A stretch of 48,422 bases of DNA, taken from assembly GCF_900115005.1 (NCBI RefSeq), contig NZ_FOUY01000043.1, forward strand, positions 1-48,422. Direction: 5' to 3'. The notes under the pieces were generated by a model that saw only the letters and a list, made by a program, of their open reading frames with translations, did no database searches and was not told the origin of the DNA. Both the position numbers and the translations under genes were made by a program. Position 1 is the stretch's first letter; every line of letters begins with the position of its first letter. Source of the DNA: Pseudonocardia ammonioxydans. Its GTDB lineage: Bacteria > Actinomycetota > Actinomycetes > Mycobacteriales > Pseudonocardiaceae. Below, piece after piece: positions 23,919 to 30,981 of this stretch.

Positions 23919-25601
23919 CTACCCGGCCTGCGGGGTGGCCCGCTCCAGCAGCGCGCCGACGGCGTCGGAGCCCGGCCGTGCCCCCGCGGTGCGCAGCGGG
24001 CCGTCGGCGTCCAGCCGGGTCGCGAGGAACACCTGCGCGACCGGGTCCGGGGCGTGGCGCACCAGCAGCGATCCCTGCAGGGCGAGCGCGGCCAGCTCGG
24101 CGAGCCGGCGCGCCCGCCGCTCCTGCGGTGCGGCCAGTTCGGTGCGCAGCGCGGCCACGCACGCGTCGAGCCGCGGGTCGGCGCCGGAGGTCAGGTCGAT
24201 CTCGGCGAGCAGCGCGTCCACGGCGTGCGGCTCGCGGGCGATGGCGCGCAGCGCGTCGAGCGCGGTGACGTTGCCCGAGCCCTCCCAGATCGAGTTCAGC
24301 GGCGCCTCCCGGTACAGCCGTGGCAGGTCGGACTCCTCGACGTAGCCGTTGCCGCCCAGGCACTCGAGGGCCTCCGCGACCACTGCCGAGGTCCGCTTGC
24401 ACACCAGGTACTTCGTGACCGGCAGGGCGAGCCGCAGCAGCGCGCCCTCGGCCGGGTCGCCGGCACTGCGGTCGACCGCGCCGGCCAGCCGCAACGCGAG
24501 CACGGTCGCGGCCTCGGTCTCGGCGGCCAGGTCGGCGACGACCTCGCGCATCAACGGCTGGTCGGCGAGCCGGGCGCCGAACGCCGACCGGTGTGCCACG
24601 TGGTGTGCCGCCTCGGTGACCGCGGCCCGCTGGGTGCCGGCCGCCCCGAGCACGCAGTCGAGCCGGGTCATCGACACCATCTCGATGATCGTCCGGACGC
24701 CGCGGCCCTCGTCGCCGACCCGCCACCCGACCGCGCCGTGGTACTCGATCTCCGACGACGCGTTCGACCGGTTGCCCAGCTTGTCCTTGAGGCGCTGCAG
24801 GTGGATCGCGTTGCGCGTGCCGTCGGGGAGGACGCGGGGCAGGACCAGGCAGGTCAGCCCGCCCGGTGCCTGGGCGAGGGTGAGGAACAGGTCGTTCATC
24901 GGGGCCGAGGTGAACCACTTGTGCCCGGTCAGGCGGTAGCTGCCGTCCGGCTGGTGGTGCGCGACCGTGGTGCCGGCGCGGACGTCGGAACCGCCCTGCT
25001 TCTCGGTCATCGACATCCCGGCGAGCAGGCCGGTCTTGGCGGCCGGGTCGGCGAGGCCGGGCTCGTAGGAGCGCGCGGCCAGCCCCGGCTCGTAGGCCGC
25101 GGCCAGGTCCGGGGCGTGGCGCAGCGCCGGCACGGCCGCGTAGGTCATCGAGATCGGGCAGAGGTGACCCTGCTCGACCTGCGAGGTCAGGTAGAACCCG
25201 GCGGCCCGGGTGACGTGCGCGCCGGTCCCGGGTGCGGCGGTCCACGGCGCGGCGGCCAGGCCGTGCTCGACGCTGGTCCGCATCAGCTCGTGCCAGGACG
25301 GGTGGAACCCGACCTCGTCGATCCGGTGCCCGGTGCGGTCGTGGGAACGCAGCTGCGGCTCGTGGACGTTGGCGGCACGGGCGTGCTCGCGGTGCTCGTC
25401 GGTGCCGACCACCGCGGCGAGACGGTCGACGGCCGCCGGGTCGCCGCCCTCCCGGCCGAGCGCCTCGGCGAGGGCGGGATCGGCGGAGAGCAGGTCGCCA
25501 CCGGAGCGGGGCGGGACCTGGTTGGTGACCTCGTGGGTGCCCAGGTCGCTGCGCGGGGCCGGACGGCCGGGCGCCTCCGGCCGGGTGTGCGTCGTCGTCA
25601 C
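23919..25601 (-). CDS. AidB-like acyl-CoA dehydrogenase
   Basis: 560-residue flavoprotein of the acyl-CoA dehydrogenase superfamily, AidB branch. Evidence is the size (E. coli AidB is 541), the extended N-terminal domain, M-S-M-T-E-K-Q-G-G-S-D-V-R at the flavin site, Y-R-L-T-G-H-K-W-F-T-S-A, C-L-G-G-N-G-Y-V-E-E and S-I-W-E-G-S-G-N-V. AidB proteins bind DNA and are linked to alkylation resistance, and true substrates are uncertain. GTG 25601 lies 7 nt after TACTCT on the minus strand, so it is probably leaderless. It is divergent from ppx with 80 bp between start codons. Confidence 0.92.
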   Translation of the reverse strand: MTTTHTRPEAPGRPAPRSDLGTHEVTNQVPPRSGGDLLSADPALAEALGREGGDPAAVDRLAAVVGTDEHREHARAANVHEPQLRSHDRTGHRIDEVGFHPSWHELMRTSVEHGLAAAPWTAAPGTGAHVTRAAGFYLTSQVEQGHLCPISMTYAAVPALRHAPDLAAAYEPGLAARSYEPGLADPAAKTGLLAGMSMTEKQGGSDVRAGTTVAHHQPDGSYRLTGHKWFTSAPMNDLFLTLAQAPGGLTCLVLPRVLPDGTRNAIHLQRLKDKLGNRSNASSEIEYHGAVGWRVGDEGRGVRTIIEMVSMTRLDCVLGAAGTQRAAVTEAAHHVAHRSAFGARLADQPLMREVVADLAAETEAATVLALRLAGAVDRSAGDPAEGALLRLALPVTKYLVCKRTSAVVAEALECLGGNGYVEESDLPRLYREAPLNSIWEGSGNVTALDALRAIAREPHAVDALLAEIDLTSGADPRLDACVAALRTELAAPQERRARRLAELAALALQGSLLVRHAPDPVAQVFLATRLDADGPLRTAGARPGSDAVGALLERATPQAG

Positions 25602-25681
25602 GTACCCGAGAGTAACCCGCTTCCGCGGCGACGCACGGGGTCCGGGAGCGGTGCGGCCGGTGCGTGCGTACGGTGACCTGC

Positions 25682-26635
25682 ATGTCGCGCGTGGCCGCCA
25701 TCGACTGCGGGACCAACTCGATCCGACTGCTCGTCGCCGACGTCACCGAGGCGTTCGACGGCCGCAAGGAGCTGCGCGACCTGCATCGGGAGATGCGGAT
25801 CGTGCGGCTCGGCAAGGGCGTGGACGCGACCGGGCGGCTCGACCCCGAGGCCCTGGAACGCACCCGGGCGGCGCTGGTCGACTACGCCGTCGCGGCCCGG
25901 CGCAAGGGGGCCGAGCGGGTGCGGATGGTGGCGACCTCGGCGACCCGCGACGCGTCCAACCGCGAGGACTTCTTCGCCATGGTCCGCGACACCCTCGGCG
26001 TCGACGCCGAGATCATCACCGGTGACGAGGAGGCGCGGTTGTCGTTCATCGGCGCCGTCGGCGACCTCGACCCCGACGACGGCCCGTTCGTCGTCACCGA
26101 CGTCGGTGGCGGCTCCACCGAGGTGGTCGTCGGGGAGCTGGACGACGACGGTGCCCGGGTGAGCGCGGCGCGGTCGGTGGACATGGGTTCGGTGCGGCTG
26201 ACCGAACGGTGCCTGCCCTCCGACCCGCCCGCCGAGTCCGAGATCACCGAGGCCCGCCGGGTCGCCTCGGAGGTGCTCGCGCAGGCGTTCGCCTCGGTCC
26301 CCGTCGAGGGTGCGCGGACCTGGGTGGGCGTGGCCGGGACGATCACGACGCTGTCCGGGATCGCGCAGGAGCTGCCGGAGTACGACCGCGAGCAGGTGCA
26401 CCTGTCCACCCTGTCCCGCGACGACCTGCACCGGGTCTCGGACCTGCTGATCCGGTCCTCGCGCGCCGAGCGGGAGAAGCACGGGGCGCTGCACCCGGGC
26501 CGGGTCGACGTGATCGGGGCCGGGTCGCTGGTCGTGCAGGCGCTGGCCGACGAGCTGCACGCCCGCGCCGGGATCGAGCGGATCGTCGTCTCCGAGCACG
26601 ACATCCTGGACGGCATCGCGCACTCGATCGCATGA
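25682..26635 (+). CDS. ppx: Ppx/GppA phosphatase (exopolyphosphatase family)
   Basis: 317-residue actin-fold phosphatase acting on polyphosphate or pppGpp. Motifs: A-A-I-D-C-G-T-N-S-I-R-L-L-V (phosphate 1), A-T-S-A-T-R-D-A-S-N, G-D-E-E-A-R-L-S-F-I-G-A and V-T-D-V-G-G-G-S-T-E-V-V (phosphate 2). It is the short form lacking the HD domain, like Rv1026. ATG 25682 is 7 nt after TACGGT, giving a leaderless mRNA, so the upstream in-frame ATG is rejected. Its stop overlaps the next ATG (ATGA). Confidence 0.94.
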   Translation: MSRVAAIDCGTNSIRLLVADVTEAFDGRKELRDLHREMRIVRLGKGVDATGRLDPEALERTRAALVDYAVAARRKGAERVRMVATSATRDASNREDFFAMVRDTLGVDAEIITGDEEARLSFIGAVGDLDPDDGPFVVTDVGGGSTEVVVGELDDDGARVSAARSVDMGSVRLTERCLPSDPPAESEITEARRVASEVLAQAFASVPVEGARTWVGVAGTITTLSGIAQELPEYDREQVHLSTLSRDDLHRVSDLLIRSSRAEREKHGALHPGRVDVIGAGSLVVQALADELHARAGIERIVVSEHDILDGIAHSIA

Positions 26636-27360
26636 GCGTCGCGTCGGCACTGGCGGAGCTCGACCGCGAGATCTCCGGCTGCCGCGCCTGCCCGCGGCTG
26701 GTCGAGTGGCGGGAACGGGTCGCGGTCGAGAAGCGCGCGGCGTTCCGGGACCAGACCTACTGGGGGCGGCCGGTCCCCGGCTTCGGCCCGGCCGACGCGG
26801 CGATGCTGATCGTCGGGCTCGCACCGGCCGCGCACGGAGCCAACCGCACCGGACGGATGTTCACCGGGGACCGCAGCGGTGACGTGCTGTACGCGGCGCT
26901 GCACGCCGTCGGCCTCGCCTCCCAGCCCACGGCCGTGCACCCCGGCGACGGCCTCGAGCTCCACGGCGTCCGGATCACCGCGCCGGTGCACTGCGCGCCG
27001 CCGGCGAACAAGCCGACACCGGCCGAGCGGGACACCTGCCGCGGGTGGCTCGAACGCGAGCTCGCCCTGCTGTCGCCGACCGTGCGGTCGATCATGGTGC
27101 TGGGCGGGTTCGGCTGGCAGGCGTTGCTGCCGGTCCTGGCGGGGGTCGGCTGGGCGGTGCCCCGGCCCGCGCCGAAGTTCGGGCACGGTGCGTCGGTGAC
27201 CCTGCAGCCGTCGGTGCCCGGGCGGGAGCCGCTGGAGCTGTTCGGCTGCTACCACGTGAGCCAGCAGAACACCTTCACCGGACGGCTCACCCCGGCGATG
27301 CTCGAGCAGGTTCTGGCCGACACCGCTCGGGCCGGCGGGCTGTCGCCGACCGCGCCGTAG
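26632..27360 (+). CDS. Uracil-DNA glycosylase, family 5 (UdgB)
   Basis: 242-residue 4Fe-4S uracil-DNA glycosylase. The cluster ligands begin with G-C-R-A-C-P-R-L near residue 17 and include H-C-A-P-P-A-N-K-P-T and D-T-C-R-G-W-L. Active-site motif I is G-L-A-P-A-A-H-G-A-N-R-T-G-R-M-F-T-G-D, where family 5 lacks the polar Asp/Asn of classical enzymes. The final motif is Y-H-V-S-Q-Q-N-T-F. It excises uracil and other deaminated bases, which is useful in a GC-rich genome prone to cytosine deamination. It is coupled to ppx by an ATGA overlap. Confidence 0.93.
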   Translation: MSVASALAELDREISGCRACPRLVEWRERVAVEKRAAFRDQTYWGRPVPGFGPADAAMLIVGLAPAAHGANRTGRMFTGDRSGDVLYAALHAVGLASQPTAVHPGDGLELHGVRITAPVHCAPPANKPTPAERDTCRGWLERELALLSPTVRSIMVLGGFGWQALLPVLAGVGWAVPRPAPKFGHGASVTLQPSVPGREPLELFGCYHVSQQNTFTGRLTPAMLEQVLADTARAGGLSPTAP

Positions 27361-27455
27361 CCGATCTTCCCGCCGCCCGGCCGTCCGGGACGAGGGTGGG
27401 CTCCTGGGGCGCCTTTGCTCTGCTTACCGATACGCACCACCGGCACAACCGCAGG

Positions 27456-27947
27456 TCAGGGGCTCGTCGCGGTGGTGGGGGAGTCCGGAGCGGGTTCCTC
27501 GAGACGGCGGCGCAGTTCCCGGACCTCCCGGCGCAGCGCCCGGGTCTCCTGGAACTTCGTGGTGACGTCGCGCAGGGTCGCCGCGATGCCGACCAGCCCG
27601 CCGCCGTCGTCGTCGAGCAGCGGGCTGATGCTGAACTCGACCGAGATCGTGCTCCCGTCCCGGTGGAGCGCGGGAACGGCGAGCAGGTCGTCGTCGTGGT
27701 AGTGGCTGCGGCCGGTGTCCATCACCTTCTGCCACCCGGCCCAGTGCGCGTCGCGCAACCGCTCCGGGATGATCAGGTCCAACGATCGGCCGGTCGCCTC
27801 CTCGGCGGAGAACCCGAAGATCCGCTGGGCACCGGGGTTCCAGTACGTGATGGTCCCGCTCCGGTCCGCCGCGACGATCGCGTCGGGGCCGGAGAGGATC
27901 GATCGTGCGATCAGGTTCGCCGAGGTCAGCGTAGGATCCACGAACAC
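27456..27947 (-). CDS. Single PAS-domain protein with C-terminal coiled coil
   Basis: About 163 residues: a PAS fold with S-G-P-D-A-I-V-A-A-D-R-S-G-T-I-T-Y-W-N-P-G-A, then I-F-G-F-S-A-E-E-A-T-G-R-S-L and a C-terminal helix R-R-E-V-R-E-L-R-R-R-L-E-E that should form a coiled coil. There is no kinase, GGDEF or HTH domain, so it is a stand-alone sensor or adaptor. The start is uncertain: GTG 27947 or 27941 gives a clean PAS protein, while GTG 28010 adds 21 low-complexity residues. None has a ribosome site. The ligand is unknown; family members bind heme, flavin or small molecules. Confidence 0.78.
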   Translation of the reverse strand: MFVDPTLTSANLIARSILSGPDAIVAADRSGTITYWNPGAQRIFGFSAEEATGRSLDLIIPERLRDAHWAGWQKVMDTGRSHYHDDDLLAVPALHRDGSTISVEFSISPLLDDDGGGLVGIAATLRDVTTKFQETRALRREVRELRRRLEEPAPDSPTTATSP

Positions 27948-28027
27948 AGCATACAGTCTACCGAGGCTCGTGGCCGGTGGCGGCGACCGTGGGTCGGTGC
28001 CCACCCTCACCGCGGGTCGTGCGCGGA

Positions 28028-28033
28028 TAGGGT
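28028..28033 (+). promoter_or_regulatory. -10 element for the tRNA gene
   Basis: TAGGGT ends 8 nt before the first base of the tRNA, so transcription could start almost at the mature 5' end. No convincing -35 is seen. Confidence 0.4.
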
Positions 28034-28041
28034 GACGCGGC

Positions 28042-28114
28042 GCCCCCGTAGCCCAACGGCAGAGGCAGGCCCCTTAAAAGGGTCCCAGTGTGGGTTCGAG
28101 TCCCACCGGGGGCA
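28042..28114 (+). tRNA. Unusual tRNA, UAA anticodon with a short (class I) variable loop
   Basis: A full cloverleaf folds: a 7-bp acceptor stem (28042-28048 with 28107-28113), a 3-bp D stem with a C-A mismatch at its end, a 5-bp anticodon stem (28068-28072 with 28080-28084, one G-U pair) and a perfect 5-bp T stem with TTCGAGT loop. The loop C-T-T-A-A-A-A puts TAA at positions 34-36, which would read UUA leucine codons. Bacterial leucine tRNAs have a long variable arm, but here it is only five bases (CCAGT). A73 is followed by CC but not CCA. It is either a non-standard tRNA or a pseudo-tRNA. The charging amino acid cannot be told. Confidence 0.8.
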
Positions 28115-28163
28115 CCTCACTCCGCGCGGAGATCACCAGCAGGCAGGTGCGCGTGGCGAGTGA

Positions 28164-28565
28164 TCAGGACGGCAGCAGGACGAGGCCGTCGTGTTCGGCG
28201 AAGTCGGCGAAGTCCTTGGTGTTCAAGGTCGCGAGCGGGACGTCGTTGGCGATGCACGCGGCGGCGATCCATGAGTCGTTCACCGGGCGGGAGCGTCCTC
28301 GGAGGCGAGCGCCGGCGTTGAGCCGACCCCAGGCCCGGGAGACCGTCTCGTCGGAGTCCACGACCACGACTCGGGAGAGCCAGTCGTCGAGCTGGTCACG
28401 GGTCCGGCGCCCCCAGTGCCGGATCTCGGCCCACTGCCACAGCTCGGCGACGGTCACAAAGGTCACGCACCACGTGGCCCCGATCAGCCTGGTGGCCAGT
28501 GGTCCGGTGAGCCGGTTCTTGAGGGCCTGGGAGGAGACATCGGTGTCCAGGACGACGGGCCGCAT
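28164..28565 (-). CDS. vapC: VapC-type PIN-domain toxin
   Basis: 133-residue PIN-domain ribonuclease. Acidic active-site positions are visible: V-L-D-T-D-V-S near residue 7, T-V-A-E-L-W-Q-W near 41, V-N-D-S-W-I-A-A-A-C near 97 and the late acidic residue in L-N-T-K-D-F-A-D-F. Toxins of this family cut tRNA or rRNA when freed from antitoxin. ATG 28565 is 4 bases after the antitoxin stop, forming a standard antitoxin-toxin pair. It lies beside a tRNA gene, a common place for mobile modules. Confidence 0.92.
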   Translation of the reverse strand: MRPVVLDTDVSSQALKNRLTGPLATRLIGATWCVTFVTVAELWQWAEIRHWGRRTRDQLDDWLSRVVVVDSDETVSRAWGRLNAGARLRGRSRPVNDSWIAAACIANDVPLATLNTKDFADFAEHDGLVLLPS

Positions 28566-28568
28566 CGG

Positions 28569-28769
28569 TTACGCGAGCCCGGCCTGTCGGTCGGCGTGGA
28601 CGAAGGTGAGGAACTCGTCGAGGTCGTCGTCGGAGCTGAACACGTCCCGGGCCATGTCGTCGAGGGACTCCACGGGCTGCACGCCCTTGCGCCGGGCCAG
28701 TTCCTCGATCGATACACGAGGCCGCACCCGGGGCGCCGACGGACCGTCGTCTGCGCTGTCGGTGGTCAT
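28569..28769 (-). CDS. vapB: VapB-type antitoxin
   Basis: 66-residue acidic partner of the PIN toxin. The C-terminal half (S-L-D-D-M-A-R-D-V-F-S-S-D-D-D-L-D-E-F-L) is the kind of acidic helix that wraps around VapC. The N-terminal part lacks an obvious ribbon-helix-helix or AbrB motif, so DNA binding cannot be read from sequence. GGGAGG precedes the ATG. Assignment is by size, order and the toxin next to it. Confidence 0.8.
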   Translation of the reverse strand: MTTDSADDGPSAPRVRPRVSIEELARRKGVQPVESLDDMARDVFSSDDDLDEFLTFVHADRQAGLA

Positions 28770-28879
28770 GCTCGCCTCCCCTCGCGCTCAGGATCGAGTA
28801 TCGCATCCTCCCGGCTCGGGTAGGCATGTCGACGCGGCGCGGGCGAGCCACGGACGCGGATGCACGCACCATGGTCGAT

Positions 28880-28941
28880 GATCGGGGAGTCGCGCAGGAT
28901 CGGCGCCGGCTCCGGCACCGATCCTGCACAGCTCCCCGATC
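28880..28941. repeat. 62-bp imperfect hairpin
   Basis: GATCGGGGAG (28880-28889) pairs with CTCCCCGATC (28932-28941). Inside it, after a 4x4 internal loop, GCAGGATCGG (28894-28903) pairs with CCGATCCTGC (28918-28927). The 14-nt apex can fold again (GCCG/CGGC). It lies between the winged-helix operon end and vapBC, all on the minus strand, and may terminate the former or be a small mobile repeat. Confidence 0.7.
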
Positions 28942-28992
28942 AGCAGGTTGGTGGGCGCCGCCTGCCGGGGTCATGGTGTGCACGCGTCGTCC

Positions 28993-29337
28993 TCACTGTG
29001 GCTCGTCGATGGCGTGGCGCAGCTCGGTCAGCCAGGTGAGGTGGGCGCTCAGTGCGGTGCGGCCGGAGGAAGTGAGCCGGAGCCAGGTCCGGGGACGTCT
29101 GCCGACCGAGCCCTTGCGGATCTCGAGGTGGCCGGCGTCCTCCAGGGTCCGGCTGTGCTTCGACACCGCGGAGTCGCTGACGCCGATGAGGTCGCGCACC
29201 GTGGCGAACTCGACCCAGTCGGCTCCCTGCAGCAGCGCGCAGAGTGCCAGCCGCGGCCCGGTCTCGAAGATCGGTTGCCGCACTCCGGCCACCCCGGCGT
29301 CCGACGCCCCGGTGTCGGGACCGCGGGCTGCGGTCAC
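28993..29337 (-). CDS. Winged-helix transcriptional regulator (MarR/HTH_34-like)
   Basis: 114-residue DNA-binding protein. The winged helix has L-A-L-C-A-L-L-Q-G-A-D-W-V-E-F-A-T-V-R-D-L as the first helices, recognition helix S-D-S-A-V-S-K-H-S-R-T-L-E-D-A-G-H-L and wing R-K-G-S-V-G-R-R-P-R-T-W-L-R-L-T. No ligand domain is present. The GTG start overlaps the upstream membrane gene's stop (GTGA), so they are co-translated, and the regulator probably controls its own operon. Confidence 0.85.
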   Translation of the reverse strand: MTAARGPDTGASDAGVAGVRQPIFETGPRLALCALLQGADWVEFATVRDLIGVSDSAVSKHSRTLEDAGHLEIRKGSVGRRPRTWLRLTSSGRTALSAHLTWLTELRHAIDEPQ

Positions 29338-29798
29338 GGTGCGATCCGGCCGGCAGCGATGTCGTCACGCATCTTCGCCCGGATCCTGTGCTGACCGGCG
29401 AAGATCGCCGCAGCCACGGGGAGCAGGACGAGCAGGGCTGCCGTGCGCTGTCCGCCGGCGACCAGCACATGGATGAGTCCGAGGCCGGCCAGGGAGATCA
29501 CGAGTACCGCGTACCACAGCCACCGCGCGCTGGGGTACGCACCGATCCGGCGCGGAAGCTGCACCCCCGTGCGCCGGCGCTGGATCACCGAGTGGGCCGT
29601 CGCGACGGCGGCGATCGCCACCAGCACCCACTGGACCCCGGGGGCCGCACCGGGGAGATACGACAGCCAGATCGGGAGCCCCGCCAGCAGCACCAGGGCG
29701 CAGCCGTGAACCACCCAGTAGGTGCGCGAGAAGCCTGCGTAGGCGGCCAGCTTGCGTCGCGCCTCGCGTACCTGATCGAGCTCGGGTGATCCGGGCAT
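29334..29798 (-). CDS. Four-helix membrane protein of unknown function
   Basis: 154 residues. A charged N-terminus (L-D-Q-V-R-E-A-R-R-K-L) precedes four hydrophobic segments, roughly 30-50, 57-75, 100-120 and 123-140, with a basic loop R-R-R-T-G-V-Q-L-P-R-R and a basic tail. I do not recognise a named domain. It is the first gene of an operon with the winged-helix regulator, an arrangement common for membrane proteins under local control. GAGGAGAG precedes ATG 29798. Confidence 0.78.
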   Translation of the reverse strand: MPGSPELDQVREARRKLAAYAGFSRTYWVVHGCALVLLAGLPIWLSYLPGAAPGVQWVLVAIAAVATAHSVIQRRRTGVQLPRRIGAYPSARWLWYAVLVISLAGLGLIHVLVAGGQRTAALLVLLPVAAAIFAGQHRIRAKMRDDIAAGRIAP

Positions 29799-29821
29799 GA
29801 TGCTCTCCTCACTGCATCTAC

Positions 29822-29835
29822 TTTCGATATGGAAA
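29822..29835. promoter_or_regulatory. AT-rich near-palindrome, candidate operator
   Basis: TTTCGATATGGAAA is palindromic at 12 of 14 positions. It lies 24 bp upstream of the membrane protein ATG and stands out as AT-rich in very GC-rich DNA. It is a likely site for the winged-helix regulator encoded in the same operon. Confidence 0.45.
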
Positions 29836-29985
29836 ACGTATGCGACTTCGACAGGGCAGTCAAGGTGCTGGGTGGGCGTGAACAGCGCCGCCGGATCGTC
29901 GACGGGGTCCGCTCCCCGCGTCGGTGGGGGCGCGAGCACGCGTCGGGCCGACCCGGGCCGTCGCGGGGGTGCTGGGCCGTCAGGC

Positions 29986-30017
29986 TTGACCTTCGACCCG
30001 GCTCGAAGGCCTACCGT
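29986..30017 (+). promoter_or_regulatory. MerR-type promoter with operator in a long spacer
   Basis: TTGACC (29986-29991) and TACCGT (30012-30017) are separated by 20 bp. The spacer is occupied by the inverted repeat CCTTCGA (29990-29996) and TCGAAGG (30003-30009). An over-long spacer with a central dyad is the hallmark of MerR-regulated promoters. The GTG start follows 7 nt after the -10. Confidence 0.65.
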
Positions 30018-30024
30018 CGCCGTC

Positions 30025-30780
30025 GTGGTCCGCTACCGCATCTCCCAGCTCGCCGAGCGGGTCGGGCTCCCTGCCACGACGCTGCGCTACTACGAAGCCC
30101 GGGGTCTGCTGCCGGCGCAGCGCACCGCGGGCGGGTACCGCAGCTACGACGACCACGACATCGAGCGCGTCCGCTTCATCGCGACCACGAAGAACCTCGG
30201 GCTGTCGTTGACCCGGATCCGGGACCTTTTGCGGGTCCGGGAGAACGGCGCGTGCCGCGACGTTCGGGACCGGCTCCTCCCGCTGATCGCCGAGCAGCTC
30301 GCCGAACTCGAAGCCCGGGCGCAGGATCTCCACGAGCTCCGTCGGCACCTCACCGCGGCACAGGACCGCCTGCGCACGCTGCCCGCGCGGGAGGTCCCGT
30401 GCGACCCGGGATGCCGTGCGGTCATGGGCGAGCGCGCCGGATCCTCCGGCCTGCCGGCGGACGCCGGTGGCACGGCGCCGATCGCGTGTTCCCTCCCGGC
30501 CGCCGACCACGCGCCCCGGCTGGCGCGCTGGCGTGCGGTGCTGGCAGGCGCCGTGCCACGACAGCTCGACGACGCGACCCTCCGCGTCGACATCCCGCCG
30601 GAGCGGATCGGGGAGGTCGCGGTCCTGCTCGTCGACGAGGTGGCCTGCTGCCCGTTCTTCCGCTTCAGTCTGACCGTCACCCACGGTGGGGCGTACCTCG
30701 ACGCCACCGCGCCGGCCGGGGCGGGTCCGCTGCTCGACGAGCTGTTCTCCGCCGGACCGGACCACGCCCGGCGGACCTGA
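30025..30780 (+). CDS. MerR-family regulator with Cys-containing C-terminal sensor domain
   Basis: 251-residue MerR regulator. The N-terminal HTH reads R-I-S-Q-L-A-E-R-V-G-L-P-A-T-T-L-R-Y-Y-E and G-G-Y-R-S-Y. A dimerisation helix follows to about residue 110, then C-D-P-G-C. The C-terminal ~90 residues form a separate domain with I-A-C-S-L at its start and V-A-C-C-P-F-F-R-F near its end, a Cys-pair domain found fused to or near MerR proteins in actinomycetes. The Cys suggest metal or thiol sensing, but the ligand is unknown. GTG 30025 is 7 nt after a -10 in a MerR-type promoter, pointing to autoregulation. No obvious resistance gene is adjacent. Confidence 0.88.
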   Translation: MVRYRISQLAERVGLPATTLRYYEARGLLPAQRTAGGYRSYDDHDIERVRFIATTKNLGLSLTRIRDLLRVRENGACRDVRDRLLPLIAEQLAELEARAQDLHELRRHLTAAQDRLRTLPAREVPCDPGCRAVMGERAGSSGLPADAGGTAPIACSLPAADHAPRLARWRAVLAGAVPRQLDDATLRVDIPPERIGEVAVLLVDEVACCPFFRFSLTVTHGGAYLDATAPAGAGPLLDELFSAGPDHARRT

Positions 30781-30795
30781 CCTGCGCGGACCCGC

Positions 30796-30925
30796 TCAGG
30801 CCGTGAGGGCGGGGGTGCGGCGCAGCCACCACTCCCCGGCCGCGGCGTGCAGGGCGAAGGCCACCCGGAACGCGGGCGAACGAGTCCTGGAACGAGACCC
30901 CGGCGGACTCGAACAGCCCGATACG
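30796..30925 (-). pseudogene. Possible 3' remnant of a decayed gene
   Basis: On the minus strand a coherent end, A-F-A-L-H-A-A-A-G-E-W-W-L-R-R-T-P-A-L-T-A then stop, is preceded in a different frame by R-I-G-L-F-E-S-A-G-V-S-F-Q-D-S-F-A. One frameshift would join them. No parent family is recognised and the fragment is short, so this is tentative. Confidence 0.25.
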
Positions 30926-30981
30926 ACCTGGCAGCGGTCTCCGTGGCCGATGCCGGACGGTGCTGAGGCGCGGGAGATGCG

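Noticed and set aside
28120..28131. Perfect palindrome CTCCGCGCGGAG after the tRNA
   Set aside because: Short and GC-only, expected by chance at this base composition; not enough to call a terminator or attachment site.
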